Positions 1-11,357 of a DNA stretch of 64,000 nucleotides are shown one piece after another. Position 1 is the stretch's first letter; every line of letters starts with the position of its first letter. The notes below the pieces were generated by a model, which was not told the DNA's origin, searched no databases, and worked only from the letters and a program-made list of their open reading frames with translations. The stretch comes from Anastrepha obliqua. Its lineage: Eukaryota > Arthropoda > Insecta > Diptera > Tephritidae. Both the position numbers and the translations under genes were made by a program. Where the stretch lies: contig NC_072895.1 in the NCBI RefSeq assembly GCF_027943255.1, positions 81,222,001-81,286,000 of the forward strand, in the 5' to 3' direction.

Positions 1-43
1 AATCCATGACCATCATAATTTCTGAATCAAATTTATAATAGTA

Positions 44-384
44 CAGTAGGTTCTGTTTTTATGCGGTAGATACGTTCCGCAAGAAACAGCATAAAAAAAA
101 ACAGCATAAAAAAAGCTACTAGTTCTATAGTAAAACTATAGATACGTTTCAAATGCTAAAACCGCATAAATCTGAAATAATGTAATAAAATCGCATAAAA
201 AAGGGCACTAGTCCCATATTATAACTATAGATACGTTCCACAGACCGCATGAATCTGTGATGAGTTTTTGCTTAGCTGGTTTAGAATCTTGTTTATATGT
301 ACAATTCCCGATAGGTCGACATGCATTTTGTAATTTAAAAAAAAACCGCACTATTTCAAAACCGCATAAAAACAGAACCTACTG
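44..384. repeat. TA-flanked MITE with 24-bp perfect TIRs
   Basis: The ends 44-67 and 361-384 are perfect inverted copies of each other (24 bp, starting CAGTAGGTTCTG). Each end is directly flanked by TA (42-43 and 385-386), the target duplication of Tc1/mariner-type elements. The 341-bp interior has no credible ORF, but carries degenerate tandem copies of a unit containing CTATAGATACGTT and CGCATAAA, at about 112-180 and 195-255. It is therefore a non-autonomous DNA element; the family that mobilised it cannot be named from the sequence. Confidence 0.85.
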
Positions 385-673
385 TATTGATTCACAATAT
401 ATAAGTCTCCAGTTGTTTCATAAACGTTTATATCATGATACAAATATATATTATCATGATACATATTATAGCATGATATATTATAATACAGGTAAAATGG
501 TGTAATTAATTTTACCTGCACCTATTCACTATGTATCTATTTTAATATAATACATTGTGCAAACCGTCTCCACATATGCTATCCATGGCTATATGTTTCA
601 ACTTTTTTCTCTGACTATAAATACTAAAAAAAGGTACGACAAAATTTTGCTCTCCATATTAATATAATATATA

Positions 674-2306
674 CACTATGGAGCAAAAGTGATCACAAAA
701 TTACAATTCAGCTGTATTATAATCAATTTCAGCGCTATGCATGGTTTTTTATTAAAACTGGTACCACCTTTTTGGAATTAGTGTGTTACAAAATACTAGG
801 AAACAAAAACAACAATTATAGTATAACAGAAGAATTTGCAAGCAGCGAGCATTTAAGAGCAACATTGTAATAACATTTGCCCTCACTCTATTTCCCCTTA
901 TGATTTGGAAGTTAACCGTTAATAACAATAACAAGTTTATTTATTTCGATAGATTTGTATTCGTTACTTCCTTTATTTTTCTGTTGCGTTGTGGTTTTCA
1001 TTCGTTAAGGTTCATTTTGTAAGTAAAATTTATATTTTGTAAAAAATGCGAAAAATTAATAATGAAAAAGTGGTAAAAGCTGGAGAATTAATTTTATTGT
1101 AGAAGGCAAATCAACGAGACAAATTGCTTCTGAGCTACGGATATCTCAAGCTATGGTGATGAAAATTAAAGAAAATAAAAATTTGAAAGGGCCAAGTGCA
1201 AAAAATGGCCGCCCTCGTATCCTATCTGACCAAGATGCAAGGCACATGGCCAGAAGTTTAATGGCTGGAAAAACCAAAACACCAAAAAAAGCTGCTGAAA
1301 GCATAGGAAATAAGGCTACTGCTTGGACCGCGCGTCGGGCACTAAAAAAAGTTGTATGTTTTGCCGCCAAAAAGCCCACAAAAAGCCAAAAGTTTCTGTC
1401 AAAAACAGAAAGGCTCGAATGTCATTTGCCTTAGCTCATCAGCATTGGACTATAGAAGACTGGAAACGAGTGATATGGTCTGATGAATGCAAAATTAATC
1501 GGATTAACTCAGATGGCATACGATATTTTTGGTCTGACACAGGAAGAGCCACCCAGAGTCATCAGGTAATAGAAACGGTTAAACATGGTGGCGGATCACT
1601 GATGGTCTGGGGATGTTTTTCCTATTTCGGAGTAGGACCGTTAGAGCTTATTAGAGGAATCATGACGAAAGAGGTGTATCATCAAATTCTGTACGAAAAT
1701 ATGCCGGTAGCTTTGGGTCAAATGGAATTTCCAAAAAATGAAGTATTTTTCCAACAGGACAATGACCCCAAGCATTCCTCAAAGCTCGTGCGAAATTTTC
1801 TAAAAACCCAGAATCACGAGACCATTGAGTGGCCATCTCAAAGCCCTGACCTCAATCCTATAGAAAACTTGTGGTCTATAGTGAAACGACGGTTAGGTAA
1901 CTTTGATGAGGCCCCAAATAGCATTCATGAACTGTGGGAAAGAGTTCAGATAAGTTGGGAAGAAATACCGGTAGAAACGTGTCAAAACTTAATAGTAAGC
2001 ATGCCGAAACATGTGAGTGCAACAATAAAGGCAAAAGGAGGAATAACGAGTTATTAAAATTTTAACTATGTATATTTAAATTTGAATTTCGAAGCGGGTG
2101 CAAAACTGAACACGTGTTCTTTTTTGTTTTTTATTAATTAATAATATAGAATATAATGTTAAGTTTATAAGTATAATGTAATCAAGTTCCTACACCTAAG
2201 TATAGTAATATAAAAAATAAATAATCCTAAAAACTTAAATGCGGTATTAAAATTTCTGCTGAACCTTCTTAAATATCTTTTTTGTGCTCACTTTTGCTCC
2301 ATAGTG
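674..2306 (+). mobile_element. Tc1-like DNA transposon, complete ends, dead
   Basis: The terminal inverted repeats start CACTATGGAGCAAAAGTGA at 674 and are mirrored at 2288-2306. With one mismatch they extend to about 27 bp. TA dinucleotides flank both ends (672-673 and 2307-2308). The 1633-bp body holds one DD34E transposase that has been broken by frameshifts. Length, TIRs and TA duplication all fit the Tc1 family. Confidence 0.93.
1046..2057 (+). pseudogene. Tc1-family DD34E transposase, frameshifted
   Basis: The likely start is the ATG at 1046. That frame hits a stop within about 20 codons, and the helix-turn-helix part continues in another frame (about 1096-1380, motif STRQIASELRIS and a GRPRIL hook). 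A second shift near 1380 moves to the frame that runs to 2057. The catalytic triad is visible in the last part: WSDE, then QQDND, then PIENLW, with 34 residues between the second D and the E. The catalytic residues are kept, but two frame breaks make the copy non-functional. It is the only coding content of the surrounding element. Confidence 0.9.
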
Positions 2307-2308
2307 TA

Positions 2309-3780
2309 GATTAATAAATTCGCCTTGGGTTAATACGAGTATTTAGTACCAATACTTGGGCATCATCAACACAATCTAAGTTTTTTCGTAAACAAGCCGC
2401 TGTCAAGACCGCTACGTCAATCAAACAGCTCTTTTCTTCAAAATCGCTGAGAGCCGGTGAATTGCCTCTGCATTCCGCACATCATGAACATTTTAAAGCG
2501 TTTAGCGTTAAGAAAGTTGTTCTTGCCTGATGTTGAAATCGAATAACATTCTATAAAGTAAAATTCGTGCCTCCAAATTTCTATTCACAATCGCCTGTTT
2601 ATATCCTTCACCTCTTCTTCTGCAGCTAAGTTTTTTCTCTCATGGCGTGTTCATAAGATAATAATGGTGTGCTTAAAAACTTAATCTTAATGATGTGCTT
2701 AAAATCTGTTTCTCGAAAATGAATCAAATATTCTGTCCTTTCTAGAAAACTACAATATTTACAATTTGCTCACCTAAACACCTGATTTAAACCATTTCTT
2801 TTGCATCCTTATTTAGAGCTGCCACCTGCTTTCTAGAGTTAGATAAATATTTAACGGCTTATTGAGGAAATGCAATCGAGTTTATCTTTTGTTTTTAATT
2901 TGGTATACGAATTGCTACGTTAATCCTTGGCAACCTTAGTAGTTGCCTTTCTCTGATTTCCGCCAATTACTCACTACTGTCAATTGTGCCATAAAATAAA
3001 TTTGTCAATTTTTTCGGAATTTTTCTTCCACATTATTTATATTTATCCAAATTTATTATGAACCAGCTAACATTATTATCCCAGCAAAAATATTTACATC
3101 AATTTGACTTCTAATTTAATTAATCTTAAGTCCAGCTGTTTAAAATGTATGTTAAAAAAAAATGTAATTTCGGCAAACGCCGTTATTTCCATTGCAAAGA
3201 AATGACTTCAATTTAACTTTATTTGTAATTTTAATAAACTACGCCACATACATATGATGTAAACATAGGAAAAGGAAAAATATTAAATTCATCTGGTACC
3301 TCCTGTGGATATAGATTTAAAAACAAGCCGGCAACTACAGTTATAAAACCAAAATAAATCAAAAAGAACGTCGCAGTGGAAGAAATATTTTGGGTTTAGG
3401 CAAATTAAATTACAATTTTCTCGTGGAATGTCAAAAAATCCGAAATAAAAATGATTTACATAATTGTGGAAAAACAACCCAAATGTTTATAGTTCTAGAT
3501 TTGATAGAATAACTCGAGCGATCGCATTATAAATTTGAGAATAAATTGCATTGATTAGTAACCTTTCGGACAAAAGGAAAGAAGTAAGAAAAGCAAATAA
3601 TAAGGTAAACGAAACCCAAAAGTGATAACCAACTGTTGGAGATAATAAGTGGCAATAAAAATTATTTAATATACTCCACTGCTAAATATCACAGTTAAAT
3701 AAACAAAACTCACTGATATACCAGACAACAGCTGCTTAACATTACACTTTGAATTTCAAAACAAAAACTCAACAAAGCAA
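2309..3780. other. Intergenic DNA upstream of adp
   Basis: This stretch is AT-rich with no supported ORF, RNA gene or repeat boundary. It should contain the promoter and 5' leader of the gene that starts translation at 3818, but no convincing core promoter motif was identified by eye. Confidence 0.5.
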
Positions 3781-3817
3781 CTAATAGAAGGAAGAAATCA
3801 ATTGAAGAAACAAGATA

Positions 3818-5926
3818 ATGTTTGGGTCGCGCTGGTCGCGTTACCAATACGACTTGGACGACTTACGCCACACCAACGCTACTGAGTTAATTCTAGATCG
3901 TCAATATGGAAATATTGATCGCTATGTGCAGCGGCGACTACACGTATCATCTGCGTACATTGATCGCCTCGAACAGGAAACTATACTACGCGGGCACCAA
4001 GGTTGCGTTAATTGCATTGAATGGAGCAGCAATGGGCGAATATTAGCATCTGGTTCTGATGATTTTTGCGTAATGCTTTGGGATCCTTTTCGCAAGCGTT
4101 GCATACGTAGTATACCAACTAAACACTGTGGAAACATATTTTCTGTTAAGTTTTTACCACGACACAATGATGCACTGATAGCGACAGGAGCTGGAGACAG
4201 ATTCATTTATGTTTTCGATGTTAATCGTCATAATGAAGCAATACTGAGCTGTAGTTGTCATGCCGCACGTGTGAAAAGATTAGCAACGGCGCCAGACTCG
4301 CCTTTCGTGTTTTGGTCAGCAGGTGAGGACGGTGCCATCTTGCAGTTAGACACCCGTGAACAGCATCGTTGCGGCGCTGAAGAAAATCGGGTACGCTTGA
4401 TAAACCTTACAACTTATGTAGATACTAATGCGGAGGCCAAATGCCTGGCCGTAAATCCACGTCGTACAGAATTGTTGGCAGTTGGTGCGAATGATCCATA
4501 TGCTCGCATCTATGATCGGCGCATGCTTCATCCAGTTTCGTCGCATATAAGTGGAGGCAGTGGATTACTGGTCAATGGAGGAGGTAAGTTTCGCTTTTAA
4601 ATACATTTATTTAATGCAATTTTAAACCATAAAATCCTCACAGATTCGATTGATGGCACAGTACCTAAGGATTGTGTCACATATTATTGCCCCGGCCACA
4701 TCAGTAAAGATAATTCTAAACTAATTGAGCATGACTCTCGTGCCATCACGTACCTAACCTTCAATTCGACCGGCACCGAGTTGTTAGTAAACATGGGTGG
4801 TGAGCATATATATCTATATGACTTGCTGAATGCAGAGCAGCCGGTGTTCCTCAGTTTGCCTGAATACAAACCGCCGCCGACTACTTCTGAGACAGACATA
4901 GAAATGGCTGGCATGCATCCACATTACAACCCAAGTCCTAGTAGTAGTATTGAAAATCAAGGTGCCGAAGAAAATGCGGGTGTCTTACAAAGTGCGATTA
5001 GTCCTGGCGATACCCCGCAGTCTAGTAATCGACGCAAGTTGCCAGAATATATTGAACGTTATAAGAAAATGGGGAATGACTTTCTTGAAAACGAAAAATA
5101 TTTGCGCGCTGTAGAAAAATACTCGGAAGCAATCGAAATGGCTCCGAACTGTTCGGTGCTCTATCTGAATCGTGCTACTGCATACATGCGTCGCCTTTGG
5201 TTTGGTGATGTATATGCTGCATTGCGTGATTGTCATCAGGCATTGCGTCTTGATCCAGCCTATATTAAGGCACACTTTCGCTTGGCACGTGCGCTTCTCG
5301 TGCTCGGCAGACCGCAGGAGGCGGACGAGTGCCTTAAAGAGCTGATCGCTCGCTTCCCCAGCTATGCGAATAATCATGGCATCATGATGCTTCACAAAGA
5401 CATCAAAGAAAATCGTCAAATGACCCAATCTCAGCAACTGCAACAACAGCAGCAGCAACAGCATGGCAGTGAACAACAACACTTTAACTGTTTAGAACGA
5501 TCCGACGCTGAATATCAATGGCGGAGCAAAGCAAAAGACTATAGCAAACGGTTTGTGGGTCATTGCAATACGACAACGGACATCAAAGAATCAAACTATT
5601 TCGGCAACGACGGAGAATATATAGTAGCTGGTTCAGATAATGAAAGCTTTTTTATTTGGGAGCGTAGCACTGAAAAGATACGTGCAATCTACAAGGCAGA
5701 CCGTTCGATTGTTAATTGCGTACAGCCGCATCCAGAGATTTGTTTGCTCGCGACCAGCGGCATCGATCATGACATTAAAATATGGTCACCAATCGCTCCA
5801 TCACCGGACGAACGGCCTAATTTAGTAGAATACGTCGACAAGACTGTTGAAGACAATCAGCAAAAAATGAAAATGGATCCATTCAACATGAACGCGGGCA
5901 TGAATGCTTTTTGCCTTAATGGATAA
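3818..5926 (+). CDS. adp: Adipose (WDTC1 orthologue), WD40 + TPR protein
   Basis: Exons are 3818-4583 and 4644-5926. The 60-bp intron has GTAAGT at the donor and CAG at the acceptor, and the split codon restores Asp256. The product is 682 aa. Residues about 55-240 contain WD40 repeats (GHQGCVNCIEW, SGSDDFCVMLWD). Residues about 390-500 form TPR helices (MGNDFLENEKYLRAVEKYSEAI and following). A poly-Gln stretch lies near 515-528, and further WD repeats at about 575-640 end in DHDIKIWSP. This WD-TPR-WD order is that of adipose/WDTC1. In flies and mammals this protein is an anti-obesity factor; WDTC1 acts as a substrate receptor for the DDB1-CUL4 ubiquitin ligase and affects chromatin and fat-storage genes. 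The first ATG of the open frame was used. The frame is intact and the gene is probably functional. Confidence 0.96.
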
Positions 5927-5999
5927 TATGTGATAGTAATTGATATTGTAATGATGATTGGAGACTCAACAGAGACAGCTCAGCCACAATTAGAACTAA

Positions 6000-6005
6000 A
6001 ATAAA
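6000..6005 (+). terminator. Candidate poly(A) signal for adp
   Basis: An AATAAA hexamer lies about 75 bp after the adp stop codon. More AATAAA-like motifs follow near 6445-6475, so a longer 3' UTR is possible. Confidence 0.45.
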
Positions 6006-6009
6006 AAGC

Positions 6010-6785
6010 AACACAAAATTATAAAATAATATGCATTAGCAGCAGACAGGGACCAGATTTAATTGTACGCATTACACTATTGCAATGTCCAATTTAAAGA
6101 TGCTGTACTACTTCAAAGACTTGGATTTTCAGAATATTTTATTTATCAATTGAAAAAAAAAATTTGATGAACTTTTTGTAAAGATTTTATTTTATTTTTC
6201 TAGACTCATGAAGTTTTTACTTAAACTGAAGAATATCTAGTTCTTAAATTTTTATTATAATTAAAATAATGTATTACATGTTTTCGGTTGACAGCTGTTT
6301 AATGAATTTGCTCCTACTGTCGACGCCTTAGTCGTCTACAGAAGATATAATGTTGCTGTAATTTATACATAAACATATACTATAATATATTTAAACTCTT
6401 AGCAGTAGGGTAAGCGTACCACAAAATTTCGCTAATCAATTAGTAAAATAAAAATCAAAATAAAAATAAAAACAACTCACCAACCAAAAAAATCTATTAA
6501 AAAATTGAGGTTACTTACTACCTATGTTTCCACTTGGCGTGATTAACTATGCAAAAGCTCTGAAACAATTTTAGATGTAAATTGATACAACAGTATTGGC
6601 CTGCGTTGTTTAGAGTCTGAGATGGGAGCTCCACAATGACTATTCATTTAAAGTCAAAAGAAGCATTTCGTCCGAAATTATATTAAAAAAAAAAATTTGC
6701 TTGGAACTTTGCTCTACAATGTGATTGACCGATTTGATTTCAAAGTGCTGCAGGTAATTTTTTTTTAGCAAGTAGATTTTGTATA
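6010..6785. other. adp 3' flank, no gene seen
   Basis: AT-rich sequence with several A-rich runs, and no ORF or repeat structure that could be supported. It probably includes the distal 3' UTR of adp. Confidence 0.4.
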
Positions 6786-6789
6786 TAAA

Positions 6790-7140
6790 TAAAGGGTCTT
6801 TCGAAAGTGATGCCTAGATGTCAGTGGCGATTAATTTCTAGACGCTGTCTGGATTTTATGTCATCTTTAATATTTGTCAAGGAGACAGATGTACTTGTAC
6901 ATATAAGTACAATTTTACTTGATAGAACGAGGCGCGAAAATTATTGAAACTTATAATGAAAATGATCGCAAAATATGTAATTTTTTGGTGGGAATAATTA
7001 TCCGAATCAATCGACAATTCAGAGATTGATGAAAAAATTCCAAGAAACTGGTCATGTCAAGGTTAGAAAAAGTACTGGCAGACCAAAAACTGGAAGTTTT
7101 ACTTCATTTCAAAATTTGACGTCTCAGGCGCACGTAGTGA
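6790..7140 (+). pseudogene. Mariner-type transposase N-terminal fragment
   Basis: Conceptual translation in more than one frame gives an RxxIIETYNEN start, a middle part ending LMKKFQETGHVK, and a STGRPKTG hook. This is the order of the two helix-turn-helix motifs and linker of mariner-like transposases. The left edge AGGGTCTTTCGAAAGTG may be a terminal repeat. No catalytic domain remains and the frame is broken. Confidence 0.55.
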
Positions 7141-7261
7141 TCTATTATCACACGTCACGGGTATGCTGAGAGTTGGGAGTAACAGTTAAAAATTTGCCAG
7201 AAGGATGACGTGTTTTGACACGAAATCTCATTGGGAATGTAATTGGTTTTCTTGTTGTAAC

Positions 7262-7350
7262 CACCTTCCATATACATATATGTTTGAGGAATGCTGCTGG
7301 AGCGGCAGCCCTTATTAATCCGGGTTGTAAAACAGACTGCCTTAGAATCG
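7262..7350 (-). repeat. Hairpin/(CAA) retroposon copy, decayed
   Basis: Reverse-strand match to the short hairpin retroposon best seen at 8183-8304. GGAATGCTGCTGGAGCGGCAG and AATCCGGGTTGTAAAACAGACTG correspond to its core, with many substitutions. Confidence 0.55.
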
Positions 7351-7593
7351 GCGAAAATTTTATCAAAAGGATCAATGCCACTGATACTATAATTAACCAA
7401 TTACTAATTGGTTCAAGCAGAACTACCACGCCTACACTCTTTTATCCCAATAATCGTTTCAGAACTTAAGAAAAATATTCCAAAATAAGCACTCTTAATG
7501 AGACACCCTATATCATTGCTAAAATGTTACTGGAAACGGTTACACGAAATCCAGTTTGACAGTTTAACTTGAAGGGATTTCAGAGATAACCGA

Positions 7594-7678
7594 CTTTATC
7601 ACTCCCACGACAGTTGGATCTACGTTACCGGAACAACCCCGCCCGGAGCATGTTTATGCTGCTATAACAACAAAACCC
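7594..7678 (+). repeat. Hairpin/(CAA) retroposon copy, internally deleted
   Basis: Contains CCCACGACAGTTGGATCTACG, then GTTACCGGAAC, then jumps to GCATGTTTATGCTGCTA and an AACAACAAAA tail. The middle and the hairpin left arm are missing. It directly precedes the LINE relic. Confidence 0.65.
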
Positions 7679-8182
7679 ACTTATGCTACCTCTTCCATCA
7701 GACCACTTGCCCATTATCGTCTCGATCGAAAAACTCACTTATTTTAATTCCCCGAATCACCGCTCCTATATTACTTTAATAAAGCAGATCGAAGACACCC
7801 TCACCGCTCTTCCCATTACCACTGGAGCGCGTATAGGCGAACGCGCATTCAGCAAGATGATTGCTGTTGCGGCTCGCTTCAGTCCTACTTCCCAAAGAAA
7901 TCTGTCCTAATTTCATAGCTGAAGCAACAAACGAGCGTGATCACCTATGCTGGGCCGATGCAGGGGATGCTCGGATAAAGAATCTGAATTTCTCGTACAA
8001 CTGGTAATCCAACACAAGCGGAATAAATGGGTAGAGCACCTAAAGACCTACAACTTCACCTCTGGTGTGAGCAGACTCTGACCCACAGAAAGGTCTCTGT
8101 CGAACCCGACGGAGCACAATGACAGGATGGCAATCACTTTTATTGATTATGTTTCCTCGAACCCGAAAACGACAATTCGTAT

Positions 8183-8304
8183 CGTTCCCACGACAGTCGG
8201 TTCTACGATATCGGAACGACTCGGATTTATATCCGGCCAAGGACTGTCATTTCAACAGCATTCCCCATATATATATGGGGAATGTTTATGCTGCTACAAC
8301 AACA
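8183..8304 (+). repeat. Hairpin/(CAA) retroposon, reference copy with 14-bp target duplication
   Basis: A 122-bp unit: CGTTCCCACGACAGTCGG at its start, CGGATTTATATCCGGCC (short palindrome), GGACTGTC, then ATTCCCCATATATATGGGGAAT hairpin arms, TGTTTATGCTGCTA and a (CAA) tail. The flanks 8169-8182 (ACGACAATTCGTAT) and 8305-8318 (ACGACAATTCATAT) are a 14-bp duplication with one change. A variable 3' repeat tail plus a long target duplication indicates target-primed reverse transcription, so this is a SINE-like retroposon. It lies inside the LINE. Confidence 0.85.
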
Positions 8305-9895
8305 ACGACAATTCATATTGATCCGATTGGCCAAGAGATCCAAGCATCGTGCTATGAGACGGTTGCACAAATTGCCAAACAACTGCACTGCTTGCTTTAT
8401 CTGGCTGAAAAACTTGGGTCTATTTGGAGCAATATAACTCACAAGTGTCTTCAACTTTTCTCTGGCCACTCTCATAATTCCTGATATTATTGGAGCCTGG
8501 GAAACCTGCTAACCAAGCGGAATAATAACGAGCGATAACTCTCGTTTCCCCAATAGTGAAGACACTTGAGAACCTCCTTTTCCCATTCATTACGAAACGC
8601 CTGATCCCATTTACACATGAGTACGGTTTCCGTAAATTGGACATTACCACCACAGCACTTAATGCCATAAACACTCAGATAAAATGCGGGCGTACCAAAC
8701 CACCCCTGCGAGAGGAACTGCCCTAGTAGCTTTGAACCTATCGAATATAGGTTCGATACACTTAGCCATTTCACGCTACTAGATGATATACAACAGTCAA
8801 CCATCCTGCGCAGACTAAAGAGGGCGCCCGCAGTATTATTATGTATTGGTCGATAGTCGTCAGTATTATTTCGAAATCAAAGCTAGAAACAGGGGGGATA
8901 AAGCAAGGAGTGCCGCAGGGTGCTGCGCTTTCACCCTTATTTTTCAACTTCTACATCTCGAAGCTTCCTCAACCAGCAGAAGGAGTTTCACTGATCTCAT
9001 ATGCTGACTATTGCTCATTAATAACGCCCGGCAATAACATCGATGGCTTGTGTTCCAAAGTAAACGACTATTTTTCTAACCTTTCGCGCTTCTCACCAGG
9101 AGGAATCTCAAGCTGGGGCGGCAGCCCAGTCGGGGAAAAACCCGAGTCATTCCGGTAACGTAGAACCGGCTTCCATGAGAATTTACTAGTGATTCGCAGT
9201 GGACAAAGCTTCAGACCTGTCAGAATACTGCCATCAGGACAGCCACGAAATGCTTCCTGATGTCGTCCATTTCCACAACGAGGCTAAAGTTAATAAAAAT
9301 GGTATGATGCTCATGAAGCAATTCCTTCTGGGTTGTTACCGCCATAATTTACCTCCTGAGCGGCATTCATCGGGGACCACCTTCTTTTGGGAGGCCGATC
9401 GCCACCCATCGCTTGACAGAATTGCGTTCAGGATATTTTAGTAGGTTAAACTCTTACCTGTCCAGAATTGATCCCGACATACTCAATTTAGGTCTGGCAT
9501 GTAAAAGCACCTCGCACGACACTTACTAAATATTCAGATGCGCTCTTAAACCCACTCACCTGGCACCACTACCTCTTTGGACACAACCCGTCGAAACAGT
9601 GGACCCTGTTATGAATTGGTTTCGATATTCGCTGGTTGTCGAAGATCGAAAATTGAATGATGATTGAGCGGTGCATGCCTGTCGAAAGTCGTAAGTACCA
9701 AACAGCAATTAGAAAGGCTGGTTGCATTAATGGAAGAGAATCCACAATTCGCAAAAGGGATTTACACAAAAGTTCAAGCAGCAAAAAAATGGGAGCAGTT
9801 TAAAACGGAGCTGAATTGGGACCACCAGTTAGAACGGTAGCAAAATGGATTAAGGTTAATAATGTTTTTTTTTTTGTGATATTTGTAGAAATATA

Positions 9896-10819
9896 TTGGG
9901 TGTGCAACTAAGTTTTAAAGGTTTTTTTTTTCGATTTCAAAAATTTATTGTTAAAAATTGGTACAACCTATTTTATCCAAAATACTGTCCATAAATAGCT
10001 ATAACTTTTTCCCACTTCTCTGGTAATGCATGGATTCCGTCCCAATAAAACTGCTCGCTTTTGGAGACGAAGAACTCATCAAGCCAATTTTGGATACCTT
10101 CAACCGAAGTGAAACGCACTCCCGTAAGGGCATTCTGCATCGACCGCAACAAATGGTAATCTGATGGTGCAAGATCTAGGCTATAAGGCGAGTGGGGTAG
10201 AACTTCCCATCCGCTACCATCGAGATAGGTTTTGACCACTTGTGCGACATGCGGCCGAACATTGTCATGATGAAAGATCAATGTCTCATGTCTGGTTTCC
10301 CATTCCGGACGTTTTTCCGCAATTACTCGCTTCAATCGCATAAGTTGTTGTCTGTAGAGTGCTCCGTTTATCGTCTGACCACTTTTCAGTAGTTCGTGGT
10401 AAACGATTCCCTTCTGGTCCCACCAAACGCAGAGCATTACCTTGCTGCCATGGATATTTGGCTTTGGCGTCGATGGTCCGGGACTTTTGAATTGTCGGAA
10501 CCAGTACTCGCAGGTTGAAATTGATGGAGCATTCTCACCGTAAGCCTCACACAGCATCCGATAACTTTCCGCTGCACTTTTCTTCAGATGGAAGCAAAAT
10601 AGCAATGCTTCCCGCGAATGAAGTTTTGTAGGCACAAAAGCTGACATAGTCTTTGTATAAAAAAATTTTTTGTTTACACTTCGACGAAATAACACAAACT
10701 AAGAAACGACACTTAATGATGACGCTTTCACATGAAACTCGTTACACAAATACTCAGTACAATTTGACACTAGTATTACTATATGTTTTAAAACCTTTAA
10801 AACTTAGTTGCACACCCAA
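9896..10819 (-). mobile_element. Mariner element with internal deletion, nested in Harbinger
   Basis: The terminal inverted repeats start TTGGGTGTGCAACTAAGTTT at 9896 and are mirrored up to 10819. TA flanks both ends (9894-9895 and 10820-10821). It is 924 bp long, against about 1.3 kb for a full mariner. The related Harbinger copy at 31696 has the same site without an insertion, near 32146, which confirms the boundaries. Confidence 0.95.
9973..10647 (-). CDS. Mariner DD34D transposase, in-frame internal deletion
   Basis: The frame is open from ATG 10647 to the TAA at 9973 (224 aa; family members are near 340-350). The N-terminus holds the first helix-turn-helix (SREALLFCFHLKKSAAES to STCEYWFRQFKS). 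The protein then jumps directly to PNIHGSKVMLCVWWD, so the second DNA-binding motif, the linker and the first catalytic Asp are gone. The second Asp (FHHDN) and third Asp (LDLAPSDYHL) remain, 34 residues apart. Catalysis should be impossible, yet the deletion kept the frame and no stop has appeared. The copy is either young, or the truncated protein has been tolerated. Confidence 0.9.
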   Translation of the reverse strand: MSAFVPTKLHSREALLFCFHLKKSAAESYRMLCEAYGENAPSISTCEYWFRQFKSPGPSTPKPNIHGSKVMLCVWWDQKGIVYHELLKSGQTINGALYRQQLMRLKRVIAEKRPEWETRHETLIFHHDNVRPHVAQVVKTYLDGSGWEVLPHSPYSLDLAPSDYHLLRSMQNALTGVRFTSVEGIQNWLDEFFVSKSEQFYWDGIHALPEKWEKVIAIYGQYFG

Positions 10820-11090
10820 TATTTTTATTTTCCCTTAGCAGGTATGGGCTGACGAATGGCGAATATTTGAATAAAGGAAATTTATAACAAAAATAAGAAA
10901 GAAACTATGGCGTAAAGGTTTTTATTTAATACTTTTTAGTTTTTCCCATATAATTCTAAGAATATCATTTCTTATGCTTTCTGCTTCGCCGTTAATGCTT
11001 AATGAGTAGCTCCTGGATTTTACGCATTCATATAAGTTATTTTCATTGTATGATAACAAACGTAAAATTTACATTGTTCGCATTTAGAAT

Positions 11091-11357
11091 TTATGACTCA
11101 TATTTACAAATATGCAAATGTCTACTTACAATCATATCATTAATGTTGTAGAATCCCTTCCTGTTGTAATACAAATGTTGAACTTCTTTCATGGGAGCGA
11201 CAATTTTAATATGCGTGCCATCAACACAACCAATTATTCCTGGAATCCGGTATTTGCTATAAAAATGTGCTTTTGTTCGTTGCAGATCAGCCTCTGTACT
11301 ACTAAATTGTATCCATCTTTGGCAAATATAATTTTCCAGGACGGGAGGTATACTCAT
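11091..11357 (-). pseudogene. Harbinger (HARBI1-like) transposase fragment
   Basis: 88 codons encode RIPGIIGCVDGTHIKI, with the first catalytic Asp of Harbinger nucleases in CVDGTHI, followed by HLYYNRKGFYNIN. The second and third catalytic motifs are absent. It belongs to the Harbinger copy spanning 9601-11602 and runs opposite to that element's SANT-like ORF. Confidence 0.85.

Noticed and set aside
4985..5482. 165-codon minus-strand frame inside adp
   Set aside because: It is antisense to the TPR and poly-Gln coding sequence of adp; Leu runs merely mirror the CAG repeats.
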